A stretch of 64,000 bases of DNA from positions 1,318,001 through 1,382,000 of the forward strand of contig NZ_CAJFDC010000036.1 of NCBI RefSeq assembly GCF_904067045.1, given 5' to 3'. This DNA comes from Pseudomonas sp. FEN (GTDB taxonomy: Bacteria; Pseudomonadota; Gammaproteobacteria; Pseudomonadales; Pseudomonadaceae). The notes beneath the pieces are model-generated. The model was not told the origin of the DNA. It was given only the letters and a program-made list of their open reading frames with translations, and made no database searches. A program made the position numbers and the translations under genes. Every line of letters begins with the position of its first letter. Position 1 is the stretch's first letter. This document shows, piece by piece, positions 1 through 7,927 of the stretch.

Positions 1-2
1 GG

Positions 3-392
3 CTCGGCGAGGTGCGCTGGGATGGCGTGCGCAACTACCAGGCGCGCAATTTCCTGCGGGCGATGGCGGTCGGCGACGAGTTCTTCTTCTACCACTCCAG
101 TTGCCCGGAGCCGGGGATTGCCGGGATTGGCCGGATCGTGGCGGCGGCGTATCCGGATCCAACGGCGCTGGACCCCGAGAGCCCGTATCACGACCCCAAG
201 GCCAGCGCCGAGAAGAATCCCTGGAGTGCTTTGCAGGTCGCGCATGCGCAGACTTTTGCCAAGGTGCTCGGGCTTGGTTACTTGAAGCAGCAGGCCGAGT
301 TGGCGGAAATGCCATTGGTACAGAAAGGCAGTCGGTTGTCGGTGATGCCGGTCACCGCCGAACAGTGGGCAGCGGTTCTGGCCTTGCGCTGA
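3..392 (+). CDS. EVE domain protein, 5'-truncated by window edge
   Basis: The visible 130 residues carry the EVE-domain core: a VRWDGVRNYQARN stretch at the start, then FFFYHSSCPEPGIAGIGRI. In this family the core follows an N-terminal segment that must lie before the window, so the GTG at position 12 is an internal codon and not the start. EVE domains belong to the PUA/YTH superfold and are thought to bind modified nucleic-acid bases; the cellular role of the stand-alone bacterial form is unsettled. The gene ends at a TGA and is followed by an inverted repeat, not by a co-directional close neighbour. Confidence 0.85.
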   Translation, partial: LGEVRWDGVRNYQARNFLRAMAVGDEFFFYHSSCPEPGIAGIGRIVAAAYPDPTALDPESPYHDPKASAEKNPWSALQVAHAQTFAKVLGLGYLKQQAELAEMPLVQKGSRLSVMPVTAEQWAAVLALR

Positions 393-400
393 ACCTACGG

Positions 401-518
401 GGCTCTTCGCGGGCAAACTCCGCTCCCACATTAGGTCGGTGTGGTGCACAAAATCTGTGATCGACGCTGTACCGTGGGAGCGGAGCTTGTCGGATCGCCG
501 CGGTGCGGCGAAGAGGCC
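401..518. repeat. Intergenic inverted repeat, GGGAGCGGAGCTTG family
   Basis: Left arm at 401-430 (GCTCTTCGCGGGCAAACTCC then GCTCCCACA) is mirrored by the right arm at 473-518 (GTGGGAGCGGAGCTTG, then GCGGCGAAGAGGCC). This resembles the extragenic repeat sold widely through P. fluorescens-group genomes near gene ends. It is a different family from the GTGGCGAGCGGG elements found elsewhere in the window. No gene is visible between the EVE-domain gene and the HlyD gene. Confidence 0.6.
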
Positions 519-640
519 GGCACTGACAACACAGCATCATCCAGCCATGCATCCCCCGCCCGATTCAGGTTAGGCTTGCCGTTCATTTGACCAATATCAA
601 CCCGCTTACGCGCGTATTCGATCAGGCTAAGGCGTTATTG

Positions 641-1621
641 ATGCAGGATGCAAGAATGTCGACGAATCACCACCGCTCCCGTCTTTTCGCCGGTTCCTTG
701 CTCGTGCTGCTGATGGCCGCCGGCGGTTTCGGCTACTGGAAATCGCTCCACGACCGCTTGCCCGAAGGCCTGGCCATGGCTAACGGTCGCCTCGAAGCCA
801 CTGAAGTGCAGATCGCCAGCAAAACCCCGGGCCGGCTGGCCGAGGTGCTGGTCAATGAAGGCGACAAGGTCAGCCGTGGACAACTGCTGGCCCGCCTCGA
901 CACCCGCACCCTCGAAGCCCAGCGCAACCAGGCTGAAGCCGAAGTACTGCGCGCCCGCGAGAACTTCGCCGCCAACCAGGCCAACGTGCAACTGCGCCAG
1001 AGCGAACTGTTGCTGGCCGGCCAGGAACTCAGGCGGTTTCGCGAACTGTCCCAGCGCGGTTTCGCCAGCGGCCAGGTGATCGACCAGCAACAGTCCCGCT
1101 ACGACACCAGCAACGCCGCCTTGACCGCCGCCAAGGCCCAGGTCTCGGCCACCAGCGCCGCCATCGGGGCGGCCCAGGCTCAGGTCGCCCAGTTGACCAG
1201 CGAAATCGACGACAGCAGCCTGCGCGCGCCCATCGACGGCATTATCCAGTTGCGCCTGGCCGAGCCCGGAGAAGTCCTCGGCGCCGGCGGTCGGGTGCTG
1301 CTGCTGATCGATCCCAGCGACCAGTATATGAACCTCTACCTGCCCGCCGCCGTCGTCGGACGCCTGACCCAGGGCGATGACGCGCGGATCGTGCTCGACG
1401 CCCTGCCCGAGCAGCCCCTGCCGGCGAAAATCGCCTTCGTCGCCGCCAAATCCCAATTCACCCCCAAGGAAGTGGAAACCCGCGACGAGCGGCAGAAACT
1501 GGTGTTCCGGGTCAAACTGCGCCTGACCGAACCCGCCGCCGTGCCCCAGGCCAAGCCCGGCATGCCTGGCGCCGGCTACGTGCACACCGCCCCCGTGGAC
1601 TGGCCGGCCAATCTGAAATGA
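641..1621 (+). CDS. yhiI: HlyD-family periplasmic adaptor (YhiI-like)
   Basis: Membrane-fusion (adaptor) subunit of an ABC-type exporter, 326 residues. An N-terminal membrane anchor (LFAGSLLVLLMAAGGFGYW) is followed by a half-lipoyl motif, a long Gln/Ala-rich coiled-coil hairpin (about residues 90-190) and the second half of the lipoyl domain (LRAPIDGIIQLRLAEPGEV). The start at 641 has AAGG eight bases upstream; an ATG at 656 is also possible. The stop overlaps the next gene by ATGA, so the two are translationally coupled. With the next two genes it reproduces the E. coli yhiI-rbbA-yhhJ order. Substrate unknown. Confidence 0.85.
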   Translation: MQDARMSTNHHRSRLFAGSLLVLLMAAGGFGYWKSLHDRLPEGLAMANGRLEATEVQIASKTPGRLAEVLVNEGDKVSRGQLLARLDTRTLEAQRNQAEAEVLRARENFAANQANVQLRQSELLLAGQELRRFRELSQRGFASGQVIDQQQSRYDTSNAALTAAKAQVSATSAAIGAAQAQVAQLTSEIDDSSLRAPIDGIIQLRLAEPGEVLGAGGRVLLLIDPSDQYMNLYLPAAVVGRLTQGDDARIVLDALPEQPLPAKIAFVAAKSQFTPKEVETRDERQKLVFRVKLRLTEPAAVPQAKPGMPGAGYVHTAPVDWPANLK

Positions 1622-4341
1622 GCGACCTGGCGCTGCAAGCCAGTGGCATCCAGCATCGCTATGGCGACCAACAAGCCTTGGTCGATATCGCTTTCAGCCT
1701 GCCCGCCGGCACCCGCTGCGGTCTGATCGGTCCGGACGGTGCCGGTAAATCGAGCCTGTTGGGACTGATCGCCGGAGTCAAGACGCTCCAGCAAGGCCAG
1801 TTGCAAGTGCTCGGCGGCGCCATCGACGAGCGCCGCCACCGCGCCAGCCTGTATCCGCGCATCGCTTTCATGCCCCAGGGCCTGGGTGGCAACCTCTACC
1901 CCGATTTGTCGATCAGCGAGAACATCCGCTTCTTCGCCACCCTGTTCGGGCTGACGAAAGCCGACTGCAACCTGCGCATGCACAACCTGCTGCGCGCCAC
2001 CGACCTTGAGCACTTCCGCGATCGCCCGGCCGGCAAGCTCTCCGGCGGCATGAAGCAGAAACTCGGTTTGTGTTGCGCGCTGATCCACGACCCCGACCTG
2101 CTGATCCTCGACGAACCCACCACCGGCGTCGACCCGCTGTCCCGGCGGCACTTCTGGGAACTGGTGGACGAATTCCGGCGCCAACGCCCGCAACTGACGC
2201 TGCTGGTGGCGACCGCCTATATGGAGGAAGCCGAACAGTTCGAGCACTGCCTGATGCTCGACCGTGGCCACCTGATCGCCGCGGGCCTGAGCCATGAACT
2301 GGCCGCCAGCACCCCGAGCGGCAAGCTCGACGACGCCTTCACCCACTTCCAGGGCGACAGCGATCACGACAACCAGCCCCTGGTGATTCCGCCACGCAGC
2401 GACGGCCAGGCCGATATCGCCATCGAAGCCCACGAACTGACCTTGCGCTTTGGCGACTTCACGGCCGTGGACAAGGTCAGCTTCGCCATCGGCCGGGGGG
2501 AGATCTTCGGTTTTCTCGGTTCCAACGGCTGTGGCAAGACCACCACGATGAAAGTCCTCACCGGCCTGATGCCCGCCAGCGAAGGCAGTGCCAAGCTGCT
2601 CGGCAAGCCGGTGGACGCCGCGGACCTGGCGACCCGCAAGCGCGTCGGCTTCATGTCCCAGAGTTTTTCACTGTATGGCGAACTCAGCACGCGACAGAAC
2701 CTTGAACTGCATGCGCGCCTGTTCGACCTGCCCAAGGCCGACAGCGCGACGCGGATCGAGGAACTGCTGCAGCGCTTCGACCTCGCGGCGATCGCTGACC
2801 AGCCGTCCGGCACCTTGCCCCTGGGCCTGCGACAACGCCTGTCCTTGGCGGTGGCGGTGCTGCATCGCCCGGAAGTGCTGATCCTCGACGAGCCCACCTC
2901 CGGAGTCGATCCGGCGGCCCGGGATGACTTCTGGCGCCTGCTGATCGAGCTGTCCCGGGAGCAGGGAGTGACGATCTTTCTCTCCACCCACTTCATGAAC
3001 GAAGCCCAGCGCTGCGACCGCATTTCCTTGATGCATGCCGGCCAGGTGCTCGCCTGCGACACCCCGGATGCCCTGCAACGCCAGTTCCAGGGCGACACGC
3101 TGGAGGCGGCTTTTGTCCGTTGCCTGGAACAGGCACAGGGCAGTTCGCCGGAACCACCGAGCGCCAGTGACGACAAGGCGGCGCCGACGTCCAGCCTGGC
3201 ACCGAACAAGACCGGTTTCAGTCCGGCGCGCCTGCTGGCCGTGGCCAGCCGTGAAGGCAAGGAACTGCTGCGCGACAAGGTGCGGCTGGCCTTCGCCCTG
3301 TTGGGGGCGCTGTTCATGATGGTGATCTTCGGCTACGGGATTTCCCTGGACGTGGAAAACCTCGCCTTCGCCGTGTATGACCAGGACCAGACGCCGCAAA
3401 GCCGGGCCTATCTGGAGGCCTTCCGCAGCTCGCGCTACTTCGAGGAAAAAACCCCGATCCGCGACGCCACGCAGCTGCACCAGCGCCTGCAACGCTCGGA
3501 GATCAAGCTCGCGCTGGAGATTCCCCCGGGCTTCGGCCGCGACCTGTATGCCGGGCGCCAGCCCACGGTCGCCGCCTGGCTGGACGGCGGCATGCCGTTT
3601 CGCGCCGAAACCAGTCGCAACTATGTCGAGGCCGTGCACCAGGCCAACCTCGAACAACTGGCGGCGCAAAGCAGCCCGGCCTACGACAGCCGCTCCGCCG
3701 CCAACCTGGAGACCCGCTTTCGTTACAACCAGGATGTGGTCAGCGTAAATGCCATCGGCCCGGGAGTAATGGCGTTGATCCTGGCCTTTATCCCGGCGAT
3801 GCTCACCGCCCTGGGCATTGTCCGCGAGAAGGAACTGGGGTCGATCACCAACTTCTATGCCACGCCCCTCACCCGCCTGGAATTCCTGCTGGGCAAGCAG
3901 GTGCCGTACCTGGTGGTCAGCCTGGTCAATCTGAGCCTGCTGGTGGCGATGAACCGCTGGCTGTTCGGCGTGCCCTTCAAGGGCAGCGGCCTGACCCTGG
4001 CCCTGGGTGGCGTACTCTATGTGCTGGCGACCACCGGCATGGGCCTGCTGATCTCGGCCTTCACCCGCACCCAGATCGCCGCGATCCTCGGCACCATGAT
4101 CATCACCAGCCTGCCGACCATCCAGTTTTCCGGGCTGATCGTGCCACGCTCGTCACTGGAAGGCGGTGCCGCGCTGATGGGCATGCTGTTTCCCGCCGGG
4201 CACTTCCTCGACATTGCCGTCGGCACTTTCACCAAGGCCCTGGATCTACGCCAGCTCTGGCCACAGTGCCTGGCGCTGTTCGGGTTCTTCGTCGCCTTTA
4301 CCGGCCTGAGCCTGATCATGCTCAAGAAGCAGGAGGTCTGA
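1618..4341 (+). CDS. rbbA: RbbA/YhiH-like ABC exporter: two ATPase domains fused to permease
   Basis: At 907 residues this has the length and layout of E. coli RbbA (YhiH): ATPase 1 (Walker A GPDGAGKS at 38-45, signature LSGGMKQ), ATPase 2 (Walker A GSNGCGKT near 301), then an ABC-2 type membrane domain from about residue 555 with several hydrophobic segments near the C-terminus. The second signature reads LPLGLRQRL instead of LSGGQ, so the second site is probably degenerate; I recall the same in the E. coli protein. RbbA was named for ribosome association, but the fused permease and flanking adaptor argue for drug or small-molecule export. It overlaps yhiI by 4 nt and yhhJ by 1 nt. Confidence 0.88.
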   Translation: MSDLALQASGIQHRYGDQQALVDIAFSLPAGTRCGLIGPDGAGKSSLLGLIAGVKTLQQGQLQVLGGAIDERRHRASLYPRIAFMPQGLGGNLYPDLSISENIRFFATLFGLTKADCNLRMHNLLRATDLEHFRDRPAGKLSGGMKQKLGLCCALIHDPDLLILDEPTTGVDPLSRRHFWELVDEFRRQRPQLTLLVATAYMEEAEQFEHCLMLDRGHLIAAGLSHELAASTPSGKLDDAFTHFQGDSDHDNQPLVIPPRSDGQADIAIEAHELTLRFGDFTAVDKVSFAIGRGEIFGFLGSNGCGKTTTMKVLTGLMPASEGSAKLLGKPVDAADLATRKRVGFMSQSFSLYGELSTRQNLELHARLFDLPKADSATRIEELLQRFDLAAIADQPSGTLPLGLRQRLSLAVAVLHRPEVLILDEPTSGVDPAARDDFWRLLIELSREQGVTIFLSTHFMNEAQRCDRISLMHAGQVLACDTPDALQRQFQGDTLEAAFVRCLEQAQGSSPEPPSASDDKAAPTSSLAPNKTGFSPARLLAVASREGKELLRDKVRLAFALLGALFMMVIFGYGISLDVENLAFAVYDQDQTPQSRAYLEAFRSSRYFEEKTPIRDATQLHQRLQRSEIKLALEIPPGFGRDLYAGRQPTVAAWLDGGMPFRAETSRNYVEAVHQANLEQLAAQSSPAYDSRSAANLETRFRYNQDVVSVNAIGPGVMALILAFIPAMLTALGIVREKELGSITNFYATPLTRLEFLLGKQVPYLVVSLVNLSLLVAMNRWLFGVPFKGSGLTLALGGVLYVLATTGMGLLISAFTRTQIAAILGTMIITSLPTIQFSGLIVPRSSLEGGAALMGMLFPAGHFLDIAVGTFTKALDLRQLWPQCLALFGFFVAFTGLSLIMLKKQEV

Positions 4342-5459
4342 TGCACAAGTTCGCCCACATCCTGCGCCTGGGCATCAAGGAACTGACCAGCCTGCGCCAT
4401 GACAGCGTCCTGTTGCTATTCCTGTTCTACGCCTTCAGCGTGGCGATCTACATGCCGGCGGCCGGTTCGGTGATCGGCGTGCACAACGCCAGTGTCGCCC
4501 TGGTGGACGAGGACCACAGCGCACTGTCGCGACAACTGGGCGAGGCCCTGCAACCACCGGAATTCCAGCGCCCCGCCGACCTGCCCTACGACCGCCTGGA
4601 CGCGGCCCTGGACAGCGGCCAGTACACCTTCGTGATCAATGTGCCGGCCAACTTCCAGAGCGACCTGCTGGCCGGACGCTCACCCACCGTGCAGGTCAAC
4701 GTCGACGCCACCGCCATGAGCCAGGCGTTCATGGGCGCCGGCTATATCGGCCGGATCTTCCAACGCGAACTCCTCGACTACAGCGGCCAGGCCGAGACGG
4801 CAAGCCGGACGCCGATCCAGTTGACCAGCCGGGCCTTGTTCAACTCCAACCTGGAGGGGGGCTGGTTCCTGGCGGTGATCCAGATCGTCAACAACATCAC
4901 TATCCTGGCGATCGTCCTTACCGGTACCGCGCTGCTGCGCGAACGCGAGCACGGCACGCTGGATCACCTGCTGGTATTGCCGCTCACCGCCCTGGAAATC
5001 ATGCTGGCGAAAATCTGGAGCAACCTGCTGGTGGTGGTGGTCTGTACCTGGGTGTCGCTGGAGGTGGTCGTCAAGGGTGTACTGGGCGTGCCGCTGGCCG
5101 GCTCGCTGGGCTTGTTCCTGGGAGTAACGGGCCTGTATCTGTTCGCCAGCACGGCGCTGGGGATCTTCCTCGCAACCCTCGCGCGCTCGACCCCGCAGTT
5201 CGGCCTGCTGGCGATCCCGGTAATTATCCCCATGCTCCTGCTGTCCGGCGGCAGCACGCCGCTGGACAGCATGCCGACCTGGCTGCAGTGGGTGATGCAG
5301 GGCTCACCGTCGACACACTTCGTCAGCCTGAGCGCGGCGATCCTGTTCCGCGATGCCGGCATCAGCGTGGTCTGGCCGGATGTACTGGCGCTGGCTGTCA
5401 TCGGCCTGGTGTTCTTCGCGATTGCGTTGATGCGCTTTCGCAAAAGCCTGACATCCTGA
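4341..5459 (+). CDS. yhhJ: ABC-2 type permease YhhJ
   Basis: Inner-membrane permease of 372 residues: one N-terminal membrane segment, a large periplasmic domain (about 45-170), then five or six C-terminal membrane segments, the usual ABC-2 plan. The ATG at 4341 shares one base with the preceding stop and has a perfect AGGAGG at 4331-4336. It completes the exporter operon. The last 139 bp, from 5321, are the first part of a 357-bp unit that is repeated twice more downstream. The gene itself is intact and ends with MRFRKSLTS, like both downstream fragments. Confidence 0.88.
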   Translation: MHKFAHILRLGIKELTSLRHDSVLLLFLFYAFSVAIYMPAAGSVIGVHNASVALVDEDHSALSRQLGEALQPPEFQRPADLPYDRLDAALDSGQYTFVINVPANFQSDLLAGRSPTVQVNVDATAMSQAFMGAGYIGRIFQRELLDYSGQAETASRTPIQLTSRALFNSNLEGGWFLAVIQIVNNITILAIVLTGTALLREREHGTLDHLLVLPLTALEIMLAKIWSNLLVVVVCTWVSLEVVVKGVLGVPLAGSLGLFLGVTGLYLFASTALGIFLATLARSTPQFGLLAIPVIIPMLLLSGGSTPLDSMPTWLQWVMQGSPSTHFVSLSAAILFRDAGISVVWPDVLALAVIGLVFFAIALMRFRKSLTS

Positions 5460-5464
5460 GACCT

Positions 5465-5596
5465 GTGGCGAGCGGGCTTGCCCGCGCTGGGCTGCGAAGC
5501 AGCCCCAAAAACCTGTGACCGTGTTCCACCTGACACAATGAAGTCGCTGATTTCAGGGCCGCTTCGCTGCCCAGCGCGGGCAAGCCCGCTCGCCAC
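5465..5596. repeat. REP/BIME element, copy 1 of the triplicated unit
   Basis: Convergent pair of GTGGCGAGCGGGCTTGCCCG repeats, each with an inner GGGCTGCGAAGCAGCCC-type hairpin, separated by a short spacer. It lies just after the yhhJ stop. In the other copies of the unit the spacer reads GACCGCGTTCCGCC instead of GACCGTGTTCCACC. Confidence 0.9.
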
Positions 5597-5621
5597 ACAA
5601 ACTCGGCAGGCCTCTGAAGCG

Positions 5622-5677
5622 TTACTGTGCGATCAGGTTATTGAACAGCAGTCCTCGATCACCGGCTTGCCGGTTTC
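5622..5677 (-). pseudogene. fliL-like 3' fragment, copy 1
   Basis: 56 bp matching the last codons of the FliL-like gene at 6336-6391, including its stop (TTA at 5622-5624 on the plus strand). It lacks one A relative to the intact gene, so the short reading frame is shifted. It has no start or promoter of its own and is a by-product of the tandem duplication. Confidence 0.85.
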
Positions 5678-5816
5678 CGTCAGTCTGAGCGCGGCGATCC
5701 TGTTCGGCGACGCCGGCATCAGCGTGGTCTGGCCGGATGTACTGGCGCTGGCCGTCATCGGCCTGGTGTTCTTCGCGATTGCGTTGATGCGCTTTCGCAA
5801 AAGCCTGACATCCTGA
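5678..5816 (+). pseudogene. yhhJ 3' fragment, copy 2
   Basis: Encodes a near-identical copy of the last 45 residues of YhhJ, through to the same C-terminus and TGA. It is joined at its 5' side to the fliL-like fragment, with no start or ribosome-binding site. An open frame does run through the BIME into it, because 357 is a multiple of three, but nothing suggests translation. Confidence 0.85.
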
Positions 5817-5821
5817 GACCT

Positions 5822-5953
5822 GTGGCGAGCGGGCTTGCCCGCGCTGGGCTGCGAAGCAGCCCCAAAAACCTGTGACCGCGTTCCGCCTGACACAATGAAG
5901 TCGCTGATTTCAGGGCCGCTTCGCAGCCCAGCGCGGGCAAGCCCGCTCGCCAC
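5822..5953. repeat. REP/BIME element, copy 2 of the triplicated unit
   Basis: Same paired GTGGCGAGCGGGCTTGCCC repeats as copy 1. Its spacer is identical to that of copy 3, which supports stepwise amplification. Confidence 0.9.
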
Positions 5954-5978
5954 ACAAACTCGGCAGGCCTCTGAAGCG

Positions 5979-6034
5979 TTACTGTGCGATCAGGTTATTG
6001 AACAGCAGTCCTCGATCACCGGCTTGCCGGTTTC
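5979..6034 (-). pseudogene. fliL-like 3' fragment, copy 2
   Basis: Second 56-bp remnant of the FliL-like 3' end, with the same one-base deletion as the first fragment. It directly abuts the third yhhJ fragment. Confidence 0.85.
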
Positions 6035-6173
6035 CGTCAGTCTGAGCGCGGCGATCCTGTTCGGCGACGCCGGCATCAGCGTGGTCTGGCCAGATGTACT
6101 GGCACTGGCCGTCATCGGCCTGGTGTTCTTCGCGATTGCGTTGACGCGCTTTCGCAAAAGCCTGACATCCTGA
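6035..6173 (+). pseudogene. yhhJ 3' fragment, copy 3
   Basis: Third copy of the yhhJ tail. It shares the copy-2 differences and adds its own, such as ALTRFRKSLTS for ALMRFRKSLTS. No translation signals. Confidence 0.85.
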
Positions 6174-6178
6174 GACCT

Positions 6179-6310
6179 GTGGCGAGCGGGCTTGCCCGCG
6201 CTGGGCTGCGAAGCAGCCCCAAAAACCTGTGACCGCGTTCCGCCTGACACAATGAAGTCGCTGATTTCAGGGCCGCTTCGCAGCCCAGCGCGGGCAAGCC
6301 CGCTCGCCAC
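6179..6310. repeat. REP/BIME element, copy 3 of the triplicated unit
   Basis: Third BIME, lying between the last yhhJ fragment and the 3' end of the intact FliL-like gene. It is probably in the original position relative to that gene. Confidence 0.9.
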
Positions 6311-6335
6311 ACAAACTCGGTAGGCCTCTGAAGCG

Positions 6336-6752
6336 TTACTGCACGATCAGGTTATTGAACAGCAAGTCCTCGATCACCGGCTTGCCGGTTTCATCACTCA
6401 TCACCTGCCGAACCTGTTTCAGGGCTTCCTGACGCATCTTTTCCTTGGCGTCGACATTGCTCATCGACTCCGTGGTCTGCTGGGCGAACAATGCCACCAA
6501 CTGGTTACGGATCAGCGGTTCATTGGCCTTGACCGCCTTGGCGGCCTCGTCGCCGGTCACCCGCAGGGCCACGTCGGCCTTGTACACCTTGAGTTTCGGG
6601 CTGCCATCCAGTCCATAGTTGCCGACAAACGGCGGTGTCAGGCTGATATAGCTGACCTTTGGACCCGCGCCTTCCCCTTCCTTGGCTTCTTCCGCCGCCA
6701 CTGCCGCCATCGGCAGCGACAAAGCCAACATCAACATGATCAACGCTTTCAC
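6336..6752 (-). CDS. FliL-like periplasmic protein
   Basis: 138 residues from a GTG at 6752, with AAGGAG six bases upstream. The N-terminus is a classic signal peptide ending AVAA before EEAKEGEG, so the mature protein looks periplasmic. The body (YISLTPPFVGNYG, then LRNQLVALF-type helix and a C-terminal GKPVIEDLLFNNLIVQ) resembles the FliL fold, known for supporting the flagellar stator. No flagellar gene is nearby, so this is a stand-alone paralogue rather than fliL of the fliLMNOPQR operon. Its 3' end has been duplicated twice downstream without damaging the gene. Confidence 0.75.
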   Translation of the reverse strand: MKALIMLMLALSLPMAAVAAEEAKEGEGAGPKVSYISLTPPFVGNYGLDGSPKLKVYKADVALRVTGDEAAKAVKANEPLIRNQLVALFAQQTTESMSNVDAKEKMRQEALKQVRQVMSDETGKPVIEDLLFNNLIVQ

Positions 6753-6909
6753 AATTCGCTCCTTATCCGGTTTGCGGCCTAGCATAACGACCCACACCGC
6801 AGCGCCCAAGCAAAAAGCTTATAGGCGACTATCAGGGCGGGGCATGCTCGTTGACCCTTAGACTCACACACCTACACTTATCGGCCATCACTCCCAAAGG
6901 AATAGCCCG

Positions 6910-7887
6910 ATGAAAGCCGTGCTCTGCAAAGCCTTCGGCCCCGCCGAAACGCTGGTGCTGGAAGAGATCGCCAGCCCCGTACCGGCAAAGAACGAGATTC
7001 TGCTGCAGGTGCATGCCGCCGGGGTGAATTTCCCGGACACGCTGATCATCGAGGGCAAGTACCAGTTCAAACCACCTTTCCCGTTTTCCCCGGGTGGCGA
7101 GGCGGCCGGCGTGGTCGCCGCCGTGGGTGAAAAGGTCAGCCACCTCAAGGTCGGTGACCGGGTCATGGCCCTGACCGGCTGGGGCAGTTTTGCCGAAGAG
7201 GTGAAAGTGCCCGGTTATAACGTGTTGCCGATCCCCGCCGCCATGGACTTCACCACCGCCGCCGCCTTCAGCATGACCTATGGCACCTCCATGCACGCGC
7301 TCAAGCAACGCGCGCAGTTACAGCCGGGGGAAACCCTGTTGGTACTCGGTGCTTCCGGTGGCGTGGGCCTGGCTGCCGTGGAAATCGGCAAGGCCATGGG
7401 TGCCCGGGTCATCGCCGCTGCCAGCAGCGCCGAGAAACTCGCGGTGGCCAAGGCCTTCGGGGCCGACGAACTGATCAACTATGGCCAGGACAATCTGAAG
7501 GATGAAATCAAGCGCCTGACCGATGGCAACGGCGTCGACGTGATCTATGACCCGGTGGGTGGCGACCTGTTCGACCAGGCCATTCGCTCCATCGCCTGGA
7601 ACGGCCGCCTGCTGGTGGTGGGCTTCGCCAGCGGACGCATCCCGGAGCTGCCGGTGAACCTGGCGTTGCTCAAGGGCGCGGCGGTGATCGGGGTGTTCTG
7701 GGGCTCGTTCGCCCAGCGCCAACCCCAGGACAACGCCGCCAACTTCCAGCAATTGTTCAACTGGTTCGCCGAGGGCAAATTGAAGCCGCTGGTGTCGCAG
7801 ACCTATCCGCTGGCGCAGACCGCTCAGGCTATCAATGACCTCGCCCAGCGCAAGGCCGTCGGTAAAGTGGTGGTGCAGGTGCGTTGA
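6910..7887 (+). CDS. Zinc-free MDR family NADPH:quinone oxidoreductase
   Basis: 325 residues of the medium-chain dehydrogenase/reductase superfamily. A GroES-like N-terminal domain (about 1-120, with HAAGVNFPDTLIIEG) is followed by a Rossmann domain with the nucleotide motif LVLGASGGVGLAAVEIGKAMGA. The structural and catalytic zinc cysteines of alcohol dehydrogenases are absent, as in quinone/crotonyl-CoA-type reductases. It probably reduces quinones or enones with NADPH in the cytosol. AAAGGA precedes the ATG. It converges with the ExoY-like gene, only 40 bp away, with no obvious terminator. Confidence 0.85.
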   Translation: MKAVLCKAFGPAETLVLEEIASPVPAKNEILLQVHAAGVNFPDTLIIEGKYQFKPPFPFSPGGEAAGVVAAVGEKVSHLKVGDRVMALTGWGSFAEEVKVPGYNVLPIPAAMDFTTAAAFSMTYGTSMHALKQRAQLQPGETLLVLGASGGVGLAAVEIGKAMGARVIAAASSAEKLAVAKAFGADELINYGQDNLKDEIKRLTDGNGVDVIYDPVGGDLFDQAIRSIAWNGRLLVVGFASGRIPELPVNLALLKGAAVIGVFWGSFAQRQPQDNAANFQQLFNWFAEGKLKPLVSQTYPLAQTAQAINDLAQRKAVGKVVVQVR

Positions 7888-7927
7888 GCGGCAGAGACTG
7901 ACCTTGGCGAGACGAAGGGAAGCGACG

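Larger units (their letters stand above)
5321..6391. repeat. 357-bp unit in three tandem copies (yhhJ end + BIME + fliL-like end)
   Basis: Copies run 5321-5677, 5678-6034 and 6035-6391, with the third one base longer. Each holds 139 bp of yhhJ 3' end, a BIME of about 132 bp, and 56 bp matching the 3' end of the reverse-strand FliL-like gene. The yhhJ stop codons fall exactly 357 bp apart (5459, 5816, 6173). The two novel junctions (5677/5678 and 6034/6035) join GGTTTC of the fliL-like end to CGTCAG of yhhJ. Copies 2 and 3 share differences from copy 1, such as TTCGGCGACGCC for TTCCGCGATGCC. The fliL-like fragments in copies 1 and 2 share a one-base deletion (CAGCAGTCC for CAGCAAGTCC). This covers the whole 876-bp gap between yhhJ and the FliL-like gene. 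Confidence 0.95.

Noticed and set aside
5478..6173. Two open frames running through the BIME into the yhhJ fragments
   Set aside because: They persist only because the 357-bp unit keeps frame; no ribosome-binding site and the translated part is repeat sequence.
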